From NCBI RefSeq assembly GCF_023283885.1, contig NZ_JAKILA010000023.1, positions 1 through 64,000 of the forward strand: a DNA stretch of 64,000 nucleotides, in the 5' to 3' direction. The notes beneath the pieces were generated by a model. The model was given only the letters and a program-made list of their open reading frames with translations. It had not been told where the DNA came from and made no database searches. Origin of the DNA: Shewanella basaltis (lineage in GTDB: Bacteria; Pseudomonadota; Gammaproteobacteria; Enterobacterales; Shewanellaceae). The position numbers were made by a program, and so were the translations under genes. This document shows positions 44,395 through 53,267 of this stretch, piece after piece (position 1 is the first letter of the stretch; every line of letters begins with the position of its first letter).

Positions 44395-46005
44395 TTAAAT
44401 CCAGGGTTCATTATGACGACTTATCGCATGTAATGAGCGTGAAATGATCTGCTCAGCAATAGTGACCGGGATATAGGGAAATACAATACTACCGCTGGCG
44501 AGACCGACTTCGACATAAGCCAGTTTAGAGCGTTTTTGTCCCAGTGTTTGCGTTATTTTGACATGTTGAACTTTATCAAAAGCAATCCGTTTCCATTGTC
44601 TGCCTAGCAACCCTGTATGCTGCCAGAGCACATTATCGTCAAGCACATATCCCCATTGTCGATAACGTAAATAAATGATCCCAATAACTGCGCTGGTGAT
44701 TAGCCAAGTGGTTTCGTAATAGCTTAAAGTGCGGCCATCGAACCAAGCGATAACCGACAGTAAAGTGGCGATTGCAAGTGGCAACATCATTCGTTTTGTA
44801 AACCAATAAATATGAATGCGGTTGTAATGGCCAGGTAAAACGCTTGCCCCACCACTGAGATTAGGCATGGCTGCTAATATCGATTCCACTTCGCAGGGGG
44901 TAACACTGGGTATAAGCATATGTTGTTTGGTTTTTTGCTCAACTTCTTGACCTTTGACTTGTTTAAAATACAAGGTCCAACGTTTAAATAAGCGTGCTAA
45001 TACAGGTTGCTCTGCGTGGATAAGTTGTATCCGTTTAATGGCTAATGCATCTTGTTGATGCGAAATTACTCCTCCGCTTCGCTGGAGGGTGTCGTTGAGT
45101 CTGTCTAGTTTGTAGGGGTAATACTTCAATACGGCGGCAATAATCGAAATAAGCGAAAAAAGCCCGTATAAAACAATGATCCCTGCAATTAAGAATAAGC
45201 TTTGTAAAGCGATACTTTGCTGGGTTTGGCTTTCTATCCACAACCAGAATTGCTTTGCTAGTGGCGAGTCAAACAGGTTTTCCATGTCGATTTGACCAGC
45301 GATGGGACCTGCAATCACTGCAAACCAGATAAAGTTGTTATGGTAAAAACCAAACATAAGTAAATCGCCCAAGGATTTACGCGCAATAGCTTGTGAGTTG
45401 TGTTGCTCATGTAATGGTTCAGTCGCTGTGTGTTTTGCATGTGCTATTGATGCTTGAACTGCTTGATGTGGCGAGTTTTCTGCTTGCGTTAATTTAAGGA
45501 GTAAGCGTTTAAGCGTGAGTGCTTGCCAAGTATCGAGTGCGGCAAGTTGTGCTTCATCTTTTTGTGAGCCCGCGGTTTCAATGATCAGGGTGCCTAGTGC
45601 AAGCGGTTTAAAATAAAAAGGCTGCTCATAACGAATATTTTGAATTCGATTTAGTGGGATTTCATCTTTTTTAGTAAAAAAAAGTCCACGCTTTACTTCA
45701 AGTTGATCGCCATTTAACCGAAAACGAAATTTACGCCACTCAATGATGGCAGCCGTGCTCACCAAAATGGTGATGACGCTGATAGCTAAAATAAACCACT
45801 GTGCATCAAAACCTTGTTTCCAGCCGGTATAAACAAATGGAATGACAGCAAAACCGTTACTGAGAACCCCCTTAATGGTGCTAAAAATGTAGGTGATAAT
45901 CGACCAGGGCGACAAGGCTTGCCAGCTGGTTAATTGCTCAGCAAAATGTTGCTGAGTTTGAGTGTTATTTGCGTGTTGCGCTACCCCCTTTGGTTGATTA
46001 TCCAT
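44395..46005 (-). CDS. PH domain-containing membrane protein (YdbT type)
   Basis: A 536-residue membrane protein with bacterial PH-like (bPH2) repeats. Three copies of the domain are suggested by recurring patterns such as LKRGLFFTKKDEIPLNRIQNI, LQRSGGVISHQQDALAIKRI and WQHTGLLGRQWKRIAFDKVQ, each after a pair of membrane helices. It overlaps the preceding smaller PH-domain gene by 8 bases, the usual YdbS-YdbT pairing. Function unknown; related Bacillus pairs give immunity to or protection against membrane-active peptides. Confidence 0.8.
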   Translation of the reverse strand: MDNQPKGVAQHANNTQTQQHFAEQLTSWQALSPWSIITYIFSTIKGVLSNGFAVIPFVYTGWKQGFDAQWFILAISVITILVSTAAIIEWRKFRFRLNGDQLEVKRGLFFTKKDEIPLNRIQNIRYEQPFYFKPLALGTLIIETAGSQKDEAQLAALDTWQALTLKRLLLKLTQAENSPHQAVQASIAHAKHTATEPLHEQHNSQAIARKSLGDLLMFGFYHNNFIWFAVIAGPIAGQIDMENLFDSPLAKQFWLWIESQTQQSIALQSLFLIAGIIVLYGLFSLISIIAAVLKYYPYKLDRLNDTLQRSGGVISHQQDALAIKRIQLIHAEQPVLARLFKRWTLYFKQVKGQEVEQKTKQHMLIPSVTPCEVESILAAMPNLSGGASVLPGHYNRIHIYWFTKRMMLPLAIATLLSVIAWFDGRTLSYYETTWLITSAVIGIIYLRYRQWGYVLDDNVLWQHTGLLGRQWKRIAFDKVQHVKITQTLGQKRSKLAYVEVGLASGSIVFPYIPVTIAEQIISRSLHAISRHNEPWI

Positions 46006-46642
46006 TGGGTGTATCCTCGTTATGATGAACAGGTGTTGGGCGTGTTAATGGTTCAGCATGTTGTATTGAAGGCTGCGCATGGCTTGCGCCTGCTTTTGTC
46101 AGCAAATGCTGGCGTAGATGTTCGGCTTCATCAGCATTAAGGCCTGGCAAATCTATTTCAGCGACACCGCTACCAGCACTAAAGCATTTTAGTGACACGA
46201 GATTGTATCTTCGCTCTAGTGGCCCTTGTGAGAGGTTAACGTGCTGTAAGCGAGTATAGGGTAATGCCGTTGTCGAGACCCAAAAAAGTCCTTCTCGAAA
46301 TACCAATTCATGCTCAAACACCCCATAGGCAATTTTTTGGGCTTTAAGATGAACGAGTTTTATTATAATGACTGCCAATAGCAGACAAATAGGTAATATT
46401 GCTAAGGTCGCACTTGTTGGGATATTGGGATTGACTATACCAAATACACTAACGACAAGGGTGATTAACACGGCAACGGCGATACTGATAATCAGCAGTA
46501 ATTTGGGGTAGTTATTATCGACAGCTTGCAAAGAGAGTTCGGCTAAGGGAATGTATTGTGTTTGGGCTAAACTAGGGCCATGCCGATAGAGGTGCAACTG
46601 AGCCTTTGGCTCTGTAAAGTTGTCGTTTGTGTCCATTTTCAT
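45998..46642 (-). CDS. PH domain-containing membrane protein (YdbS type)
   Basis: About 214 residues: two membrane helices (about residues 45-65 and 70-90) followed by one bPH2 domain (AYGVFEHELVFREGLFWVST, PYTRLQHVNLSQGPLERRY). The ATG at 46642 is preferred over 46693 because AAGGA lies 10-14 bases upstream and the extra N-terminal residues look unlike the family. It overlaps the next gene by 8 bases, so both are co-translated. Confidence 0.8.
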   Translation of the reverse strand: MKMDTNDNFTEPKAQLHLYRHGPSLAQTQYIPLAELSLQAVDNNYPKLLLIISIAVAVLITLVVSVFGIVNPNIPTSATLAILPICLLLAVIIIKLVHLKAQKIAYGVFEHELVFREGLFWVSTTALPYTRLQHVNLSQGPLERRYNLVSLKCFSAGSGVAEIDLPGLNADEAEHLRQHLLTKAGASHAQPSIQHAEPLTRPTPVHHNEDTPNG

Positions 46643-46818
46643 TATGGTTTTTTCCTTAGTTACCGTCGATATTATAGTGCCATGCTTTACCATAAATCAG
46701 TTGTAAATGTTTGCTTAAATGTTTTTTATCCCTTGTTGGTAAGCCTGATATTACTTGCATCTAAGGCATGACATACAGTAATTTCAAATAAAGCGATATT
46801 GTATAGGACGTTATCATC

Positions 46819-47145
46819 ATGTTTTCTGAACTTAATGTGGTCAGTAAGTCGCAAAAAGCATTTTTGCGAAAGCTATATTTAGCGCACTTACTTGATGAAG
46901 AACAGCATAATTTATTGAGTTTACAAAAGTTAACGGCAATGCCAAGACGCACACTACAAGATGCTGTTGCCGCATTTGCCGATATTGGTATTCAGGTTGA
47001 TTTTATTCAGCACGGTCAGCGACATAATGACGGTTACTATCGTATTTCGACTTGGGGCCCCATTAGTAGTGCTTGGGTTAACAGCCACTTTCAACAGATT
47101 AAAATGGTGATAGAAGAGGGCGAGCCCCAAGAATTGGCCATCTAG
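46819..47145 (+). CDS. Winged-helix domain protein
   Basis: A 108-residue protein with a predicted helix-turn-helix (LLSLQKLTAMPRRTLQDAVA) and a wing-like RHNDGYYRISTWGPI. It resembles small winged-helix proteins conserved in Shewanella and Vibrio. The partner or target is unknown. It lies six bases upstream of the open frame of the broken CorA-family gene, on the same strand. Confidence 0.65.
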   Translation: MFSELNVVSKSQKAFLRKLYLAHLLDEEQHNLLSLQKLTAMPRRTLQDAVAAFADIGIQVDFIQHGQRHNDGYYRISTWGPISSAWVNSHFQQIKMVIEEGEPQELAI

Positions 47146-47183
47146 TTAATTTGGTTTTAGGGTTGTTTAGACACGAGTCAATT

Positions 47184-48149
47184 ATGACAATACGCATTTT
47201 ATTATTTGATACTCAAGGCCAGCTATTGTCTAATGGTGACGCGAGTCTAATGGGGCAATATGATCCAGAACAACACCTAATATGGATTGATATCAATGGC
47301 CCGAATAACCGAGCGTTTTTTCAAAATAACCCGCAGTTTGGGGTGGATAACCTCGATTTTGACGACGCTCATAGAGAGCGACACCCACCGCAATTAGAAT
47401 CATATCGTGATCATGACTATTTATTAACTCATGAGTTAATGGAGCGTGAGTTGTATCTTTTGCTGGAGCGAAGTCACTTGCTGATGCACGTTAACTAGCA
47501 GTTTTTAATAACTCAACATCTTGCATCGTCCACAAGTGTTAACGCTATTATTGAGCAATTGCTTAATGAGCATGCTGTTGAACCTGCCAATATGAGTACG
47601 ATATGTTTTTCGATAATGCGCCAGATTGTGACAGATTATTTAGCCGTAATGCTGGCTTTAGAAGAGCGTCTTAATGATATTGAAGATGAAATATTTAATG
47701 CCTCAACTGACGACTTATTAGCGGAGTTAATGGCCTACAGCAGTAAATTACAAAAAGCCAAGCGCTCGTTTGGTTATCATGAAGAACTGCTGCAGCAGTT
47801 GCTCAATGACACACCACAACATATTCAATTTGATTACTCTCAGCTAAGCTATTTATACAATCAGTTTGAGCGGTTATCGAGTCGTGCCAGCTTATATCAA
47901 GGTTTAGTGAGTAACTTAATTAATGGTTTTATTTCAGTCAGTGCCCATAAAACCAACCGTGTCATGATGACCTTAACCTTAGTCACGGCTATATTTTTGC
48001 CTCTAACGGTTATTGCGGGGATTTATGGGATGAACTTTGAGCACATGCCAGAGTTAACGTGGCCTTATGGTTATTATGCGATATTGATCATAATGGCGCT
48101 GATTGTCGTATCGGGCTTATGGATTGCTAAACTAAAACGCTGGTTTTAA
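47184..48149 (+). pseudogene. CorA-family divalent-metal transporter, interrupted by an in-frame TAG
   Basis: About 321 codons encoding a CorA/ZntB-like channel: an N-terminal cytoplasmic domain (WIDINGPNN, LDFDDAHRERHPPQLE), a long helix, and two C-terminal membrane helices with the signature YGMNFE. A single TAG at 47496-47498 splits it after residue 104; the same frame continues at once (QFLITQHLASSTSVNAIIEQ) to the natural end, and no frameshift is needed. The expected family sequence spans the stop without a gap. As it stands no full-length protein is made; restart downstream at a TTG near 47559 would lack the N-terminal domain. Sequencing error is possible. Confidence 0.8.
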
Positions 48150-48159
48150 TCCTTCGGAG

Positions 48160-48813
48160 GTGAACTTGTCTGGATTACAACATGGGTTTGACTTTGGCGC
48201 ATCACAAGCCGAGTTGGAGTTTGATACCCAAGCCAATTATGCATTGACTCCCCCAGTGACTTGGATTAAACGTTTTTTGTCGATTAAACAGCAACAGTTA
48301 TTACTCAATGAAGTGGCTCATTACCCACTAGAAAGAGTATCTATTGAGGTATTTGGCAAGCATCATCTCATTCCACGTACTCAGGCATGGTTTGGCGATC
48401 AAGGGTGTGATTACCATTATTCTAAACTACACATCAAAGCTTTGCCCTGGCCTAATATACTCAGTCGTTTACGCCAAAAATTGTTGACTGACCATCAATT
48501 ACACAGTAATTCAGTGTTAGTTAATCGTTATGCCAATGGGCATGATTGTATGGGCTGGCACAGTGACGATGAACCTGAAATTGTTGAAGGTTCTGCTATT
48601 GCCTCGGTTACACTCGGTGCCTGTAGAGATTTTGTTGTTCGTCATAAGAAAACACACACCAAAGTCAATTTTGCATTAGAGTCTGGCGATTTGCTTATTA
48701 TGCACCCAGGTATGCAGCAACACTGGCAGCATGCTCTACCCAAACGACTAAAAGTGACCCAGCCAAGAATTAACTTTACCTTTAGGCATATCATTCCCCA
48801 TTTTTATGGCTAA
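48160..48813 (+). CDS. alkB: AlkB-like 2-oxoglutarate/Fe(II) DNA repair dioxygenase
   Basis: A 217-residue alpha-ketoglutarate-dependent dioxygenase that removes alkyl groups from DNA bases by oxidation. Fe(II) ligands are His134 and Asp136 (GWHSDDE) and His191; 2-oxoglutarate-binding Arg203 and Arg209 are in RINFTFR. VNRYANGHDCMGWH matches the ALKBH2/3-like branch more than E. coli AlkB. GGAGG at 48156-48160 overlaps the GTG at 48160, so the actual start may be the TTG at 48166. Confidence 0.87.
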   Translation: MNLSGLQHGFDFGASQAELEFDTQANYALTPPVTWIKRFLSIKQQQLLLNEVAHYPLERVSIEVFGKHHLIPRTQAWFGDQGCDYHYSKLHIKALPWPNILSRLRQKLLTDHQLHSNSVLVNRYANGHDCMGWHSDDEPEIVEGSAIASVTLGACRDFVVRHKKTHTKVNFALESGDLLIMHPGMQQHWQHALPKRLKVTQPRINFTFRHIIPHFYG

Positions 48814-49014
48814 TACCAATCCGCATTAGAATGCGCTCTTGTAGCGAAAGTTATCAGTGAGGTATTCGAGACAGCTTTTTGAGGGCCTAGAGCTCTAGGA
48901 TTTAGAGCACGAGGATTTAGAGCACTAGGTTAAGCAAGGCTAACAAACAATACTACGCTGATAAATTCCCCCTTTGCCGCCTAAAATAGATCTCATTGTA
49001 ATAAGGATTGGTAT
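48813..49014. mobile_element. MITE-like element, ATACCAATCC family, copy 2
   Basis: 202 bases bounded by ATACCAATCCGCATTA and TAATAAGGATTGGTAT. It aligns in reverse orientation with 40727-41015, lacking that copy's nested 70-base insert. It has its own short tandem duplication (GAGGATTTAGAGCA-like unit repeated) at the same internal place where copy 1 has a different one. No coding potential. It lies immediately left of the AACCT-family element at 49015. Confidence 0.65.
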
Positions 49015-49219
49015 AATTAACCTCAACTCTGGATAAGAGATGTATCGATAACGATATAAATCAATAGATTGACTAAAATCCACTGTCAAGCTTGTGATTT
49101 GTTTTGCTAACAAGGCGAATTAACGCGTCAATAGCTAGCCTATTGCAAGTTAATTCAACGCAGTGAGGAAGGCAAAGGACTGCTTGAAAGGCGTTTGTTA
49201 TCCAGAGCTGAGGTTAATT
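49015..49219. mobile_element. MITE-like element, AACCTGAGCTCGGGATAA family, copy 2
   Basis: 197 bases (49019-49215) with terminal repeats AACCTCAACTCTGGATAA / TTATCCAGAGCTGAGGTT, which match each other and copy 1 (24923-25118) with a few changes. AATT occurs on both sides as a target duplication. The interior shares long identical runs with copy 1, such as ACGCGTCAATAGCTAGCC. The terminal repeats are less perfect than in copy 1, so this copy is probably older. Confidence 0.72.
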
Positions 49220-49326
49220 ACTGCCGCAAATGGCAATAGTTCAAATTAACCGGTTATCAAAATGACATGTTATTGAACCTTATCGCAGCGTGTTGACGTA
49301 TTGATTAGGCATGAAACACCCGTTAA

Positions 49327-50754
49327 GTGATGCCAACCATGAGTAATGCAACCGTTCAATCTTTATCTGCGTGCAATAGGACTTCTTCGTCAACCAATGT
49401 TAAAGCGCTTTATTGGCTTGGTGATGATTTACGTTTAACCGATAACCCCATTTTTACCGACATAGCCCAGCATGCTCAACAACTGATGATAGTGTTTTGC
49501 ATTGAGCCGCACTGGTTTAGTGCGGCGCAATATCAGGCAAAACCAATGGGGTTACATAGGCTTAAATTTTTGCTCGAGTCGTTGCAGGCGTTAGACGAAG
49601 CGCTTAATCAGTATGGGCAGCAATTGCATATATTGTATGGCGAAGCGCAACAGTGTTTGCCTTATGTTATTAACCTTCATGGCATTAATTGTGTTTATCG
49701 AAGCAACCACAGCGGTGCAGATGAACGTGCAGTTTTGCAAGCGGTTAAACAACAATGTCACCGGGATATTACCTATTCGACTTTAACGACCCAAACCCTG
49801 TTTACGTTGCAGCAATTGCCATTTGAGTTGGACGCCTTGCCAGCTAGTTTTAGCCAGTTTAAAAAGCTGGTTCACAACTGCCATTTTGATGCGGCGAAAG
49901 ATCCCGTCGCCTGGTTGCCACCTATGGTTGTTCTGCAGTCGCAAGATAAATTCATACAGCAATGGGTTACCTATCCTGATTGGCTCCCACAAACTCATCA
50001 GTTGACTAACGTATTTTGTGGCGGCGAACCCCAGGGTAAATTGCAGTTAGACAGTTATTTTGCTTCCAATTTACCCCACAGTTATAAATTAGTGAGAAAT
50101 GAATTAGCTGGGTGGGAGCATTCAACAAAATTTTCGCCTTGGTTAGCAAATGGTAGTGTATCTGCCCGACAAGTGTTGTCGGCATTGCAGCAATTTGAGT
50201 CGCAACATGGTGCTAATGAGTCGACGCAATGGATTGAGTATGAGTTACTTTGGCGTGAATACTTCCACTGGTATAGCCACAAATTTAACAATAAACTATT
50301 TTGGTTTTCGGGGATCAGTGGCAAAAAACCATTAACCAGTTTTTATGCCCAACGATTTCAGGCGTGGAAAACGGCAACCACTCCTTACCCGCTAGTGAAT
50401 GCATTAATGTCACAGTTAAACTAAACTGGCTACATGTCTAATCGTGGCAGACAAATAGTGGCCAGTTGTTTAATCCACGAATTACAGTGTGATTGGCGCT
50501 ATGGTGCGGCTTATTTTCAGCAACAGCTAATTGATTTTGACGTCGCAATCAATTGGGGCAACTGGCAATATTTGGCAGGTGTGGGGGCTGATCCTCGGGG
50601 CTCAAGGCGGTTTAACCTTGCTAAGCAGCAACAGACTTACGATCCAAAAGGCCAGTTTATTAAAGCCTGGTTAGGCCGTGCTGCGTTGTCGCAAGATAAC
50701 CTAGAACAGGTTGCTCAACTTGATTATGTTGATATGGCAGATTGGCCCAGTTAA
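49327..50754 (+). pseudogene. DASH-type cryptochrome/photolyase, interrupted by an in-frame TAA
   Basis: About 475 codons. The N-terminal photolyase domain starts KALYWLGDDLRLTDNP, and the FAD-binding domain includes HSYKLVRNELAGWEHSTKFSPWLANGSVS and WIEYELLWREYFHWY. A TAA at 50422-50424 interrupts the strictly conserved stretch [23 protein letters not shown]; reading continues in the same frame to [22 protein letters not shown] and the usual end. CAA, GAA or AAA to TAA would explain it. The protein as read lacks the last 110 residues of the FAD domain and should be inactive. The start (GTG 49327 or ATG 49339) is uncertain. Confidence 0.88.
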
Positions 50755-50880
50755 CAAGGTGATGGTCATCTCTTGGTTTGTTTTGTGTGCTATTAAACAG
50801 TTTTGATTTGCTTGTTTGACCTTTATTGTGCAAAACAGTACCCTGCGATTTCATTGATATGAATTAATAAGAGTATCACT

Positions 50881-51180
50881 ATGTCTGTCGAACAAATCAT
50901 TACAGATAAATTGAGTCAAGCTTTTGCGCCAGTGCATCTTGAGGTGATTAATGAAAGTAACCGTCATCACGTGCCGCCCAATTCAGAAACCCATTTTAAA
51001 GTGGTTGTGGTAAGTAACACATTTAGCGAACAACGTTTACTGGCTCGTCATCGTTCAGTTAATCAAGCATTAGCTGACGAACTTGCTAATGGGGTTCATG
51101 CATTGTCGATAAATGTTTATACCGAATCAGAATGGCAAGCATTAGATGAGGTTCCTAGAACCCCTAACTGCAAAGGGTAA
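50881..51180 (+). CDS. bolA: BolA family protein
   Basis: A 99-residue protein of the BolA family, which binds [2Fe-2S] clusters with monothiol glutaredoxins and affects envelope and stress responses. It shows VHLEVINESNRHHVPPNSET with the conserved His, THFKVVVVSNTFSEQRLLARHR and VNQALADEL. Length fits BolA rather than the shorter IbaG. A clear promoter is not assigned; a terminator lies about 100 bases downstream. Confidence 0.9.
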   Translation: MSVEQIITDKLSQAFAPVHLEVINESNRHHVPPNSETHFKVVVVSNTFSEQRLLARHRSVNQALADELANGVHALSINVYTESEWQALDEVPRTPNCKG

Positions 51181-51277
51181 TAGCGTTTTAGCTATGGTGG
51201 CTAAGCCACTCTCGTAAGCCTTCAGGTTATGTCATATTAGGATTAACAATTATACTGTTATTCAATATGTTATATTG

Positions 51278-51307
51278 TAAAGCCTCACTTTTTAGTCAGG
51301 CTTTTTT
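51278..51307 (+). terminator. Rho-independent terminator after bolA
   Basis: AAAGCCT (near 51279) pairs with AGGCTTT around CACTTTTTAGTC, followed by a T-run. Confidence 0.7.
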
Positions 51308-51381
51308 ATTGCTCTAATTGATTGTCTGTTGCTATTGTTATGTTACAGATATTGGTTGTTAGCGAAACTTGAGGATATGTT

Positions 51382-52482
51382 ATGAGTAAGGTGAAGCAGG
51401 CCCGTTGGATTATAGGGCTTACCCTGTTATTTGGGTGTCAGCAAGAGCCGGCAACCCCTTTATCGACAGTAGCGCTACCTAAAAAGGATACCCAAGTTAT
51501 TCAATGGCGCTTAGCGACGTCTTGGCCAAAAAATCTGGCCGGTTTGGGGATGGCTCCCGAGAGATTTGCCCAGTTAGTTGAGCAAATGTCTGATGGTCGC
51601 TTATTAATTGAAGTATACGGTGCTGGTGAGCTTATGCCGGCATTATCTGTTTTTGATGGTGTGAGTAATGGCACAATTGAAATGGGTCACAGTGCGTCTT
51701 ACTACTGGAAAGGTAAAGCCCCCGCATCTCAGTTTTTCTCTTCAATCCCTTTTGGGTTAACAGCTCAACAAATGAATGCGTGGCTTTTTTATGGTGGCGG
51801 AATGCAACTGTGGGAAGAAGTGTATCAACCATTTGGTATTTTACCTTTAGCTGGTGGCAATACTGGAATGCAAATGGGTGGATGGTTTAATAAGCTAATT
51901 GTGTCACCTGCGGATTTTAAAGGACTTAAAATGCGCCTGCCGGGTATTGGGGGGGAGGTGTTAAAAAAACTTGGTGGAGTGCCCGTTGATGCTTTGGCCG
52001 GCCGAGAATTATATGGTGCATTACAAACCGGGGCGATTGATGCAGCCGAATGGGTTGGGCCTTATAATGATTTACCCTTGGGGTTAAATCAGGTTGCTCA
52101 ATATTACTATTATCCTGGCTGGCATGAACCGGGTTCTACGATGGAGTTTTTAATTAATCAGCAAGCCTTTGCAATATTGCCGCAAGACTTGCAAGCCATC
52201 GTAAAAGTGGCGGCTCGTGCCGTTAATCAAGACATGCTCGATGATTATACCCAAGGCCATATTACGGCGATGGAAAAGCTTATTAACGAACATGGCGTTA
52301 AGATTGTGCCGTTTCCACAGTCGGTATTAGTTGCGCTTAAGGGCGCGCGCGATGAGGTACTGGCTCAAGAGGCTGCTAAAGATCCTTTATTTGCTAAAGT
52401 ATTGCAGGCTTATTTGAGTAATGAAGCCTCGGTTAAGCGTTATTTTGAGTATACTGAGGCAGCGTTAAATCATGTTGAATAA
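51382..52482 (+). CDS. TRAP transporter substrate-binding lipoprotein (DctP family)
   Basis: A 366-residue exported protein with a signal ending in LLFGC, giving a lipidated Cys near residue 19. The mature part is a DctP-type binding protein of the group including alpha-keto acid binders: WRLATSWPKNLAGLG, MGHSASYYWKGKAPASQFF, LKMRLPGIGGEVLKKLGG and AAEWVGPYND (with the carboxylate-binding Arg in MRLPG). No TRAP membrane subunits (DctQ/DctM) lie nearby, so partners must be elsewhere. The ligand is probably an organic acid. Confidence 0.85.
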   Translation: MSKVKQARWIIGLTLLFGCQQEPATPLSTVALPKKDTQVIQWRLATSWPKNLAGLGMAPERFAQLVEQMSDGRLLIEVYGAGELMPALSVFDGVSNGTIEMGHSASYYWKGKAPASQFFSSIPFGLTAQQMNAWLFYGGGMQLWEEVYQPFGILPLAGGNTGMQMGGWFNKLIVSPADFKGLKMRLPGIGGEVLKKLGGVPVDALAGRELYGALQTGAIDAAEWVGPYNDLPLGLNQVAQYYYYPGWHEPGSTMEFLINQQAFAILPQDLQAIVKVAARAVNQDMLDDYTQGHITAMEKLINEHGVKIVPFPQSVLVALKGARDEVLAQEAAKDPLFAKVLQAYLSNEASVKRYFEYTEAALNHVE

Positions 52483-52581
52483 AACGATATTAACACAAGC
52501 TGTGACAGCGTCTGAATAGTGATACTATTTCGATATGAGATCGTATAGTTGTATATTAAATTTATATTCTGGGAGAGAGCA

Positions 52582-53091
52582 ATGCCTTTATTAGACAGTT
52601 TTACCGTAGATCATACTCGTATGAATGCTCCGGCGGTGCGCGTTGCCAAACATATGAGCACCCCAAGTGGCGATGCCATCACTGTGTTTGATTTGCGCTT
52701 TTGCGCGCCAAATAAAGACATTTTAAGTGAGCGTGGCATTCACACGTTAGAGCATTTGTTTGCCGGCTTTATGCGTGATCACTTAAATGGTAATGGTGTT
52801 GAGATTATTGATATTTCTCCAATGGGTTGCCGTACAGGCTTTTACATGAGTTTGATTGGTCAGCCAACAGAGCGTGCCGTTGCCGATGCGTGGCTTGCTG
52901 CGATGAGTGATGTGACCAATGTGGTCGATCAAAAAGATATTCCAGAATTAAACGAATATCAGTGCGGTACTTATGAAATGCATTCACTGTCAGAAGCCCA
53001 AGATATTGCTCGCATGATTATTGCTGCGGGTGTGAGTGTTAATCGAAATGACGAACTTAAACTAAGTGATGAGATTTTAGGTAACCTATAA
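52582..53091 (+). CDS. luxS: S-ribosylhomocysteine lyase LuxS
   Basis: A 169-residue iron enzyme that converts S-ribosylhomocysteine to homocysteine and the AI-2 precursor DPD. The metal ligands His54 and His58 are in HTLEHLFAG with catalytic Glu57; the catalytic Cys83 is in [10 protein letters not shown]; the third metal ligand Cys lies in [11 protein letters not shown]. The ATG at 52582 follows GGGAGAG; the longer frame is rejected. A strong terminator follows. Confidence 0.96.
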   Translation: MPLLDSFTVDHTRMNAPAVRVAKHMSTPSGDAITVFDLRFCAPNKDILSERGIHTLEHLFAGFMRDHLNGNGVEIIDISPMGCRTGFYMSLIGQPTERAVADAWLAAMSDVTNVVDQKDIPELNEYQCGTYEMHSLSEAQDIARMIIAAGVSVNRNDELKLSDEILGNL

Positions 53092-53108
53092 AAAGTCACT
53101 AGGGGAGT

Positions 53109-53134
53109 AAAAAGCGGCTAAGGCCGCTTTTTTT
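53109..53134 (+). terminator. Rho-independent terminator of luxS
   Basis: AAAAAGCGGC-TAAG-GCCGCTTTTTTT, a perfect stem with T-run. Confidence 0.85.
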
Positions 53135-53267
53135 GTCACTAAACGCCTAAATTATTGATTAAACGTTATCAGTATGCTGTTTTTATGTCACTGAAACCGT
53201 TATTGTATCGAGCACAAAAAGAGATACATTTATTTTGGCCCGACCAGACAAATATACGGAGATAATT

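Noticed and set aside
47496..47498. Possible pyrrolysine or other amber recoding in the CorA-family gene
   Set aside because: No pyl genes or recoding element are visible; a point mutation or sequence error is simpler.
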